Below are positions 15,880 through 24,175 of a stretch of DNA of 34,220 nucleotides, piece by piece. The notes below the pieces were generated by a model. That model was not told the origin of the DNA. It did no database searches and was given only the letters and a program-made list of their open reading frames with translations. The stretch comes from Candidatus Bipolaricaulis sp. GTDB lineage: Bacteria > Bipolaricaulota > Bipolaricaulia > UBA7950 > UBA9294. Position 1 is the stretch's first letter, and every line of letters starts with the position of its first letter. The DNA lies in assembly GCA_028707055.1 (NCBI GenBank), contig JAQTVA010000003.1, positions 1-34,220 of the forward strand, read 5' to 3'. The position numbers and the translations under genes were made by a program.

Positions 15880-17286
15880 ATGAAACAACCTGACGTTTCA
15901 GCGACCTCAAGCGAAGGCGTCCGCGAGCTTCCGAAGAATGTGGAGGCGGAGCAGCAGGTGCTGGGTGCAGCCCTCCTCGACCCGGATGGGAGCGTCCCGA
16001 TTCTGATTGAGCGGCTGACGCCCGAGCACTTCTACCTCCAGCGCCACCGCGTGCTGTTCCGGACGATCCGCGAGCTCTTCTCTCGCGGGGAGCCGGCGGA
16101 CATCATCGCCGTCGCGAACCGTCTCGACGAGCGCGGGGACATGGAGCGCGCCGGCGGCCGCGTGTACCTGAACGAGCTCCTGGACCGCGTCGCGACGACA
16201 GCGTCGCTCGAGTACCACACCGACATCGTGCGTCGGAAGGCGGTCCTCCGCTCCCTGATCGAGTCCGGGGGACAGATCACGGAGCTTGGTTACGATGAGG
16301 TCAGCGATCCAGACGAGATTCTCGACCGCGCCGAGTCGATGATCTTCGAGATCTCGGCAAGCAGTCTCGACCGCTCCTATTTCCTGGTCAACGACTTTCT
16401 GTACGAGCACATCGGCTCGCTCGAAGAGATCCACCGCGATCCGGAGCACCAGACCATCCGCGGCTTCTCGACGGGTTTCAAGGAGCTCGACGACCTCACG
16501 TCCGGGTTGCAGCGGTCGGACCTGATCATCGTGGCCGGCCGTCCCGGGACGGGGAAGACGAGCCTCGCGCTGAGTTTCGTCCGGCAGGCGGCCATCCGCG
16601 ACAAGGCGGCGATCGCCTGCTTCTCGCTCGAGATGACGAAGGAGCAGCTCCTCGAGCGTCTCTTGTGCGGCGAAGCCAAGGTCAGCCTGCATCGACTTCG
16701 CGGGGGGTACGTGCCGGCGCCCAAGTGGCGCGACATCGCGAACGCGGCAAGCAAGTTTCAGAAGTCGACGATCGTCATCGACGACACCCCCGGCGCCTCG
16801 GTCCTCGAGATCCGCGCCAAGGCCCGCCGGATCGCGAGTCAGTACGGGCTCGACATGATCGTCGTCGACTACCTCCAGTTGGTCGACGCCGGAGTTCGGA
16901 CGGACGTTCGCGAGCAGGAGATCGCGTACATCTCGCGTTCGATGAAGAAGCTGGCCCGCGAGCTGAACGTTCCCGTCGTCGCGGTGTCCCAGCTCTCCCG
17001 CGCGGTGGAACGTCGAGAGTCGAAGCGGCCCGTTCTGTCCGACCTCCGCGAGAGCGGTGCCCTGGAGCAGGACGCCGACGTCGTGATGTTCATCTACCGC
17101 GAGGACTACTACGCTCAACCGTCGGAGGCCGCCGAGACGTCGGGCCAAGGTGCCGGAGCGGAGGCGGAGATCCTCGTCGCCAAGCAGCGTCACGGTCCTC
17201 CGGGCACCGTCAAGGTCCACTTCAACAAGGCGTACGCGAGCTTCTATCCCATGACGTGGGACGAGGGCGGTTCCGCGCCGTTCTAG
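15880..17286 (+). CDS. dnaB: Replicative DNA helicase DnaB
   Basis: [69 protein letters not shown]; no intein. Confidence 0.96.
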   Translation: MKQPDVSATSSEGVRELPKNVEAEQQVLGAALLDPDGSVPILIERLTPEHFYLQRHRVLFRTIRELFSRGEPADIIAVANRLDERGDMERAGGRVYLNELLDRVATTASLEYHTDIVRRKAVLRSLIESGGQITELGYDEVSDPDEILDRAESMIFEISASSLDRSYFLVNDFLYEHIGSLEEIHRDPEHQTIRGFSTGFKELDDLTSGLQRSDLIIVAGRPGTGKTSLALSFVRQAAIRDKAAIACFSLEMTKEQLLERLLCGEAKVSLHRLRGGYVPAPKWRDIANAASKFQKSTIVIDDTPGASVLEIRAKARRIASQYGLDMIVVDYLQLVDAGVRTDVREQEIAYISRSMKKLARELNVPVVAVSQLSRAVERRESKRPVLSDLRESGALEQDADVVMFIYREDYYAQPSEAAETSGQGAGAEAEILVAKQRHGPPGTVKVHFNKAYASFYPMTWDEGGSAPF

Positions 17287-17313
17287 GTGCTGGCCGCTGG
17301 ATGGGGCGCTCCG

Positions 17314-17319
17314 TATAAT
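17314..17319 (+). promoter_or_regulatory. -10 box for the gcv operon
   Basis: TATAAT at 17314-17319, 40 nt before gcvH with GGAGGAG SD; -35 weak. Confidence 0.4.
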
Positions 17320-17359
17320 CCCGATCGAACGGCGATTCGTGGACGGACGAGGAGGAGAA

Positions 17360-17737
17360 ATGTCGTATCCAACTGGATATCGCTACACGAAGGAGCACGA
17401 GTGGGTCAAGGTCGAAGGGAGTCGCGCCCGAGTCGGAATCACCGACCACGCCCAGGCGGAGCTCGGTGACGTCGTCTTCGTCGAGCTTCCCACCGTCGGC
17501 GCTGACGTTAAACAGGGCGGACTCCTTGGCACCGTCGAGTCTGTGAAGGCGGTGAGCGACATCAACGCGCCGGTGAGCGGGAAGGTCATCGAGGTCAACC
17601 GGGAGCTGGAATCCTCCCCCGAGACGGTGAACCAGGCGCCCCACGACGCGGGGTGGATCGCCGTGATCGAACTCGCGAACCCCTCCGAGACGGCAAGCCT
17701 CCTCGACGCCGCGGCGTACGAAGCGCTCCTCGCCTGA
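17360..17737 (+). CDS. gcvH: Glycine cleavage system H protein
   Basis: [12 protein letters not shown]; lipoyl-lysine motif [18 protein letters not shown]. Confidence 0.95.
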   Translation: MSYPTGYRYTKEHEWVKVEGSRARVGITDHAQAELGDVVFVELPTVGADVKQGGLLGTVESVKAVSDINAPVSGKVIEVNRELESSPETVNQAPHDAGWIAVIELANPSETASLLDAAAYEALLA

Positions 17738-17750
17738 CGGGCGGCGACCC

Positions 17751-19076
17751 ATGCGCTACATCCCGAACGCGGATGCCGACCGGCAGGTCATGTTGCGGGA
17801 GATCGGGCGGCGCTCGATCGATGCGTTGTTCGCGGACGTGCCGCAGGCGGTGATCGACGCGCACCGACCGCTCGGGCTCCCCGCAAAGAGCGAGCTGGAG
17901 GTGTTGGCGACGCTGACGCGGCTCGCGGAGGTGAACACCGCCTCTCGGCGGATCCCCCTGCTCGGCGGGGGCATCTACGATCACTACGTTCCCCGGGTTG
18001 TGCATCACCTGGCGTCACGCTCCGAGTTTGTTACGGCCTACACGCCGTACCAGCCGGAGATCAGCCAGGGGACGCTCACGGTGATGTTCGAGTTCCAGAC
18101 GATGGTCTGCGAGCTTCTGGGGATGGAGATCGCGAATGCGTCCATGTATGACGGAGCGACCGCCCTGGCCGAAGCGGCCCTCATGGCCGAGCGAATCCGG
18201 AAACGCGGAAAGGTCGCGGTCGCCGCGAACCTGTTCTCGCACCAGCGACGGGTGCTGCAGACGTACGCCTGGGCGGCGGGCATCGAGCTCGTCGACGTCC
18301 CGTTCGTCCCGTCAGGGCGCTCCGATCTCTCCCGCCTTCCCGAAGGGATTTCGGCCCTCGTTCTGCAGTCCCCGAATGCTTTCGGGGTGCTCGAGGACCT
18401 GGACGGACTGAAGAGCCGGCTCGGAGAGGCTCTCCTCATCGTGTCCACGTATCCGCTCGCCATGGGTGCGCTCCAGCCGCCGGGGGCATTCGGCGCCGAC
18501 ATCGTGGTCGGCGAAGGGCAATGCCTGGGCCTTGCGATGGGGTATGGAGGCCCGCTGCTCGGCCTCTTCGCGACGCGGAAGGAGCACCTCCGTCAGCTTC
18601 CGGGCCGGGTGGCCGGCCGAACGGTGGATGTCGACGGCCGCGTCGGATACACGATGACGGCCCAGACGCGCGAACAGCACATCCGCCGAGAGAAAGCGAC
18701 GTCGAACATCTGCACCAACTCGGCGCACTGCGCGTTGACGGCGACCGTGTACCTCGCGAGCCTCGGGGCGGTCGGCCTTCGAGACGTCGCGCTTCTGAAC
18801 CTGGAGAAGGCTCATTACCTCGCCACGCGGATCGCGAAGCTCAAGGGCTACTCCCTCGTCTTCGACGCTCCGTTCTTCAACGAGTTCGTCGTGCGCCCGT
18901 CCGACGGCGACGCCGACGCCATGCATCAGCGGCTCGAGGCCGAGGGATTCCTGGTGGAGTCTCCGGGCGCGATGGCCGAGCTCGGAGTTCCAAACGCGCT
19001 TCGGATCGCGGTCACGGAGCGGCGGACCCGCGAGGAGCTCGATCGCATCGTCAAGATCCTTGGGGGTAAGCGATGA
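17751..19076 (+). CDS. gcvPA: Glycine dehydrogenase (decarboxylating) subunit 1
   Basis: MRYIPNADADRQVMLREIG; ASMYDGATALAEAALMA; KATSNICTNSA. Confidence 0.95.
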   Translation: MRYIPNADADRQVMLREIGRRSIDALFADVPQAVIDAHRPLGLPAKSELEVLATLTRLAEVNTASRRIPLLGGGIYDHYVPRVVHHLASRSEFVTAYTPYQPEISQGTLTVMFEFQTMVCELLGMEIANASMYDGATALAEAALMAERIRKRGKVAVAANLFSHQRRVLQTYAWAAGIELVDVPFVPSGRSDLSRLPEGISALVLQSPNAFGVLEDLDGLKSRLGEALLIVSTYPLAMGALQPPGAFGADIVVGEGQCLGLAMGYGGPLLGLFATRKEHLRQLPGRVAGRTVDVDGRVGYTMTAQTREQHIRREKATSNICTNSAHCALTATVYLASLGAVGLRDVALLNLEKAHYLATRIAKLKGYSLVFDAPFFNEFVVRPSDGDADAMHQRLEAEGFLVESPGAMAELGVPNALRIAVTERRTREELDRIVKILGGKR

Positions 19077-20536
19077 GAACGATTTTCGAACAAGGCCCCA
19101 GCGGGGCCGCCGAGGGCATCTTCCCGGCGTGCGATGTTCCGGCCCAAGGAGCGGCCGCCTGGCTCGGCCGAGACCTCGCCCGGTCGGAGGCTCCGCGCAT
19201 CCCAAACGTGAGCGAAACGACGGTGGCTCGGCACTACACGCGCCTCTCGAAGCTCAACTACGGCGTGGATGACGGCATCTACCCCCTCGGCAGCTGCACG
19301 ATGAAGTACAACCCGAAGCTGAACGAGGACGTGGCCGCCCTCCCGGGGTTCGCCGACGCGCACCCCGGCGCGGAGGAGGTTCACGTGCAGGGCTGCCTTG
19401 AGTTCCTCTACGAACTCACGCGCCTCCTGGAAGGGATCGCCGGGCTCCCGGGGGTCACGCTTCAGCCTGTCGCCGGCGCACACGGCGAACTCACGGGGAT
19501 GTTCCTGTTTCGCAAGCACTTCGAGCTTCGCGGCGATACGGGGCGGCAGCGCATCCTGCTCCCGGACTCCGCGCACGGAACGAACCCCGCATCGGCGGCG
19601 GTGGCCGGGTTCTCCGTCACGCAGATCCCATCGAACGCTTGTGGCACGGTAGACCTCGAGGCCCTCCGAGCCGAACTCGATGACACCGTGGCGGGGATCA
19701 TGCTCACCGTCCCGAATACGCTCGGGATCTTCGAGACAGACATCCTCGAGATCACGCGAGCGGTTCACGATGCCGGGGGGCTGTGCTATTTCGACGGCGC
19801 AAACCTGAATTCCTTCCTCGGCAGGGCGCGTCCCGGCGACATGGGCGCTGATGCCTTTCACTTCAACCTTCACAAGACCCTATCGACGCCGCACGGCGGA
19901 GGGGGACCGGGAGCCGGCGCCGTGGCGGTCTCAGAACGTCTCGTCGACCTGCTTCCGGTCCCACGCGTTGTGAAGCGCGGGGATCGCTACGCCCTCGACT
20001 GGGATCGTCCGAAGTCGATCGGAAGTGTCCACTCTTTCTACGGAAACGTCCTTGTCGCCCTCAAGGCGTACGCGTACATTCTGCAGCTCGGCGACGAGGG
20101 GTTGCGCGCGGTCAGCGACAACGCCGTCTTGAACGCGAACTACCTTCAGGAGAGGCTCAAGCGGACGTACGCCTTGCCGTACGACCGTCTGTGCAAACAC
20201 GAATTCGTACTGACGTCCGAGGGGCTCGCGGACGGCGTCACAACCCTCGATGTCGCCAAGCGGTTGATCGACTACGGCGTCCACCCGCCGACCGTCTACT
20301 TCCCGCTCATCGTCCATGAGGCGCTGATGATCGAGCCGACGGAGACGGAGTCGAAGGAAGAGCTCGATCGCTTCGCGGAGATCCTGGAGCGGATCGCCGC
20401 CGAGGCTCGCGAGCACCCCGATCGGCTCCACGAAGCCCCGACGCGGGCGCCGGTGCGACGACTCGATCAGACGGCGGCGGCGCGGAATCCCGTGTTCACG
20501 TTCCCCTTCGAGGAGAACGCCGCCTCCGCCCCCTAG
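19073..20536 (+). CDS. gcvPB: Glycine dehydrogenase (decarboxylating) subunit 2
   Basis: GIYPLGSCTMKYNPKLNE; PLP-lysine region FHFNLHKTLSTPHGGGGPGAG. Confidence 0.95.
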   Translation: MRTIFEQGPSGAAEGIFPACDVPAQGAAAWLGRDLARSEAPRIPNVSETTVARHYTRLSKLNYGVDDGIYPLGSCTMKYNPKLNEDVAALPGFADAHPGAEEVHVQGCLEFLYELTRLLEGIAGLPGVTLQPVAGAHGELTGMFLFRKHFELRGDTGRQRILLPDSAHGTNPASAAVAGFSVTQIPSNACGTVDLEALRAELDDTVAGIMLTVPNTLGIFETDILEITRAVHDAGGLCYFDGANLNSFLGRARPGDMGADAFHFNLHKTLSTPHGGGGPGAGAVAVSERLVDLLPVPRVVKRGDRYALDWDRPKSIGSVHSFYGNVLVALKAYAYILQLGDEGLRAVSDNAVLNANYLQERLKRTYALPYDRLCKHEFVLTSEGLADGVTTLDVAKRLIDYGVHPPTVYFPLIVHEALMIEPTETESKEELDRFAEILERIAAEAREHPDRLHEAPTRAPVRRLDQTAAARNPVFTFPFEENAASAP

Positions 20537-21876
20537 CGGCGCTCTCGAGCCAGGCCGATTTCCGACTGGAGTCCGGTGGCGAGTTCCTCGCACGTGCGGT
20601 CGCACAGGGCCCGATCCTCCGCCTCGACGAGGACCCGCAGAAGCGGCTGTGTTCCCGACGGGCGCACGACGACGCGCCCGCGCCCTCCGAGAGCGGACTC
20701 CGCTCGAGCGATGCGGTCGCGGACCGCGGGGCGTGCGAGGTCCTCCGGGTGGGAGCAAGGAAGGTTCCGCGAAGCCTGCGGATAGAGGGGGATCCGGCGC
20801 GCCAGCGACTCGAGATCGGTTTTCGCCTCGTGGGCGATCTCGAGAAGCTTGACCGCCGTAAGAATGCCGTCTCCGGTCGGCGCATGGTCGGCGAAGATGA
20901 TGTGGCCGGAGGGCTCTCCGCCGATCTTCGCGCCGCGCGCGATCATGGCCTGCGCGACGTTTCGGTCACCCACCGGCGTGCGAACCAGTTCCACTCCGCG
21001 CTCGGAGAGCACCCGTTCAAGGGCGTAGTTGGAGAGGACCGTCGTCACGACGACGCGAGGGGAGAGAAGGCCGCGTTCGAGCCAGTGCTCCGCGACGATT
21101 CCGATGACCTGGTCGCCGTCGATCGTGCGACCGCCCGCGGAGACGAGGAGGACGCGGTCTCCGTCACCGTCGAACGCCAAGCCGAGGTCGGCTCGGTGCT
21201 CCGCGACCGCGGCGCGCACGGTCTCGAGGTGGGTCGAGCCGCACCCCACGTTGATTCGATCGCCGTCGGGCGTCGTGTTCAGCTCGACGACCTGAGCGCC
21301 CAAATGACGCAGGACGGTGGGAGCGATCGGTCCTGTGGCTCCGTAGGCGCAGTCCATGACGATGGAGAGCCCGGAGAGGTCGATGTCCTCGCTCTCGATG
21401 GCGCCGGTGAGAAAGGCGGCGTACCGGGTCGCCGCCGCCTTGAGGCGGCGAATCCCCGCCGCCCGCCGGCTCGGGGCGGGTGACGTGCGCAGGACCGCCT
21501 CGATCTCCTCTTCCCGCTTCGCCGTGAGCTTGCACCCCGACCGGTCGAAGAACTTGATTCCGTTGTCTTCCGGCGGATTGTGCGATGCGGAGATCACCGC
21601 TCCGAGGCGGGCCCGCTCGTCCTTGATGAGGAACGAGATCGCCGGCGTCGGGATGATCCCGGCAAGTCCCACCTCGACGCCTGCGGAGGCGAATCCCGCC
21701 GCCAGGGCGGCCTCGAGCATCGGGCCGCTGGTCCGGGAGTCCCGTCCGATGATGACGCGCCCCCCGCTCGGCACCAGGCACGCCGCTGCCGCACGCGCGA
21801 GGGAGACCGCAAGCTCCGGGGTGAGGAGGCGGTTGGCCTCGCCCCGTACGCCATCGGTGCCGAACAGACCGGCCAT
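20533..21876 (-). CDS. glmM: Phosphoglucosamine mutase
   Basis: MAGLFGTDGVRG, GAVISASHNPPEDNGIKFF, DGDGDR, VVVRPSGTQPLLRV. Confidence 0.92.
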   Translation of the reverse strand: MAGLFGTDGVRGEANRLLTPELAVSLARAAAACLVPSGGRVIIGRDSRTSGPMLEAALAAGFASAGVEVGLAGIIPTPAISFLIKDERARLGAVISASHNPPEDNGIKFFDRSGCKLTAKREEEIEAVLRTSPAPSRRAAGIRRLKAAATRYAAFLTGAIESEDIDLSGLSIVMDCAYGATGPIAPTVLRHLGAQVVELNTTPDGDRINVGCGSTHLETVRAAVAEHRADLGLAFDGDGDRVLLVSAGGRTIDGDQVIGIVAEHWLERGLLSPRVVVTTVLSNYALERVLSERGVELVRTPVGDRNVAQAMIARGAKIGGEPSGHIIFADHAPTGDGILTAVKLLEIAHEAKTDLESLARRIPLYPQASRNLPCSHPEDLARPAVRDRIARAESALGGRGRVVVRPSGTQPLLRVLVEAEDRALCDRTCEELATGLQSEIGLARERR

Positions 21877-22346
21877 TACGGCGCCCACCGGCCGGCGAGC
21901 GTCAAGAGCGGGGTGGGGAAGGAAAGGGGGTACAGGAACTCCCCGGCGATCGAAACCATGGTGGAACCAAGGATTTGCGCGTCGTACGCCAACCCGGCCC
22001 CGACGAACGGGATGGGGTACGGCTGCGCGGCGTCGAAGTACGAGATCCCCGCTGTGAAGCGAAAGAAGGCCTCCGCGCCGCCGGGATCGTCGCTCAGGGG
22101 GATGTCTCCGGAGAGGCTGATGACGGTCCCTCCGCCTGAGGACAGAAAGAAGGTCGCCGAAGCCACGCCGAACGAGACGTCCGCGGCGGCTTCCACGCCG
22201 ATCATGAACGGGACGTTGCCCAGGGGAACGATGACTCGCAGCCCGACGGAGCGAAAGGACGACGCGTGGACGGGGAGAGCCGGTGCGATCGCGAGGATCG
22301 CCGCCGCGACGAAGACGCTGAACGACTTCCCACCCCGTGCACTCAT
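21876..22346 (-). CDS. Secreted hypothetical protein, possibly outer-membrane beta-barrel-like
   Basis: N-terminal signal peptide (ILAIAPALPVHA), alternating hydrophobic beta-type segments; TAATG junction with glmM. Confidence 0.55.
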   Translation of the reverse strand: MSARGGKSFSVFVAAAILAIAPALPVHASSFRSVGLRVIVPLGNVPFMIGVEAAADVSFGVASATFFLSSGGGTVISLSGDIPLSDDPGGAEAFFRFTAGISYFDAAQPYPIPFVGAGLAYDAQILGSTMVSIAGEFLYPLSFPTPLLTLAGRWAP

Positions 22347-22387
22347 GAGCAGAGGGAGTCTACCCAAAACCGTCGGCTTGGGGCGAG

Positions 22388-24037
22388 CTACGGGCTCAGC
22401 CACCGGGCGACGTCGCCGATGCTCGGCTGGAACTCCGAGAGGCAGACGCCGTAGGCGACACGCTCTCGGACCTCGACGATCTCCATCTCGCCCTTTGTAT
22501 CCACGGTGTCAAAGCTGAGAATCCCGAGACCTTGAGGGTCGAGGACGAGATTCGCGACGGAGAGGATCTCGAACCGGTCTCCGATCGCGACCCCGGATGA
22601 CGAACCGATGTTGATCGCCACGCGTCCGTCAGGAAGCGTCGCCGCCACCTGCGCGACCCGGACCCGCGTCGCGGGCTCCGACGGGAGGAGCGCCACGTCC
22701 TCCCCTGAGGGCGCCGCGCTCTCGCTCCGGATGTCGCTGGCGATCGCGGAGAGGACGGACGCCGTGAGTTGTTCGATGACCCGCCGCACTGCCGTGCCGG
22801 CGATCGTACGGTCGAAACTCTCGTCACCGACGGTGATCTCGCCGATCGGAGGCGCGGCGGCGCTCCGCCCGGGACGGACCTGGAACCCCGCGACCGCGGC
22901 GTAGGTCGCGCCGTCCCACAGCTTGGCGCGGTACAGCCCCGATCCGACCTGCGACCCGAGGACGTCTTGCTGATCCCAGAACCACGTCCCACACTGGTCC
23001 GCTCCAATGAACCGCCAGCCAAGCCAGCACAGGAATTGGTCCGAGGCGTCGTAGATCTCCACGCCGAACCATCCTTCTCCTCCCGGGTTGGCGTAGCCGA
23101 TTGGGACCGTCTCGCCGACGGAGTAGACGGCGTCGTCGCTGCGTAGGCCTCCACTGCAGACGTCGTACCCTTTGGCGAGTTCAAGGAATCCGTTCAATCC
23201 GACGGAGACGCCCGTTGCGCCCTGTTCTCGACCCTCTGCGGAGATGGAGGAGACCGCGCCCCCCGTGCGCACGTCGAGGAGCCTCGCGGAGGCGCGGACA
23301 TCCACGGTCGCGCTCGTGAATCGGACGATCCCCAGGGTGAGAGCGATCTCCCCTACGCTCACCGCGTCGACCGCTCCGGCGACGACGAGCTCAACCCCGA
23401 GCTCCCGCGCCGCGAGGACAAGGTTCTCCTCGCGGAATGGGTCGAGATTCCTTTCCTGGAGTAGGGCCTCCAGCTCACCGCGCTCGACGACGACCACGCC
23501 CACCTCCGCCAGCCGGTCGGCGAGGCCGTCGGCAACCCCGGCGCCCATGTTCACGAACCCGGCGTCACTGCGGTCGGCGAACTCGGCGACGGCGACGCGC
23601 AGTCCGCCGAGGGCGTCGGACGAGGCGGCCGCCCACGGAATGAAGACCGTGATGGATGCGGTATTGTTGGTCTCCCGCGACTCACGCACGCGGTTCTGGG
23701 GCTGGTCGACGGCCACCGTCAGAATGTGAGGGCCCCCCACGGCGGTCCACGGAACGGAGACTTCGCGTTGCGCGTGAGCCTCCATCCCGCCCACGATCGT
23801 GGCGTTGCCGACTTCCACTTCGTCGACGGCGAAGAACACGAAGACGGAGGAACTCGAGCGGTCGTCGCCGACGTTCTCGACCACCGCGACCAAGGCGGCG
23901 ACGCTCCCGGGGAGCGGGACCGACGGCCGGATCTCGAAGCTTGCCACGACGAGGTCGGGCTTCGCCTCGGCCAAGACCGAGACGGAAACGGCCAGGGCGG
24001 CAACGACCAGCCAAGCCCGTAGAGTCCGCTTCATCAT
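22388..24037 (-). CDS. Secreted multidomain protein: CARDB-like, CsgG/FlgO-like, C-terminal FlgT-like region
   Basis: Signal peptide; PDLVVASFEIRPSVPLPGSVAALVAVVENVGD...RESRETNNTAS (CARDB); VAVAEFADRSDAGFVNMGAGVADGLADRL...VVERGELEALLQERNL...ARELGVELVVAGAV (CsgG-like). Confidence 0.6.
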   Translation of the reverse strand: MMKRTLRAWLVVAALAVSVSVLAEAKPDLVVASFEIRPSVPLPGSVAALVAVVENVGDDRSSSSVFVFFAVDEVEVGNATIVGGMEAHAQREVSVPWTAVGGPHILTVAVDQPQNRVRESRETNNTASITVFIPWAAASSDALGGLRVAVAEFADRSDAGFVNMGAGVADGLADRLAEVGVVVVERGELEALLQERNLDPFREENLVLAARELGVELVVAGAVDAVSVGEIALTLGIVRFTSATVDVRASARLLDVRTGGAVSSISAEGREQGATGVSVGLNGFLELAKGYDVCSGGLRSDDAVYSVGETVPIGYANPGGEGWFGVEIYDASDQFLCWLGWRFIGADQCGTWFWDQQDVLGSQVGSGLYRAKLWDGATYAAVAGFQVRPGRSAAAPPIGEITVGDESFDRTIAGTAVRRVIEQLTASVLSAIASDIRSESAAPSGEDVALLPSEPATRVRVAQVAATLPDGRVAINIGSSSGVAIGDRFEILSVANLVLDPQGLGILSFDTVDTKGEMEIVEVRERVAYGVCLSEFQPSIGDVARWLSP

Positions 24038-24175
24038 CGATCCCTCCGTCCGCCTCTTACCTACACCGTCGATCACGCGGAGTTTCGCGCCCTCCGCTCT
24101 TTCCCCGCGCCCCATTCGGCACCCGTCTCCGCGCCACCGAGCACCGCTCGGCCTTGCCCTCGCCCCGTGGGCCGA

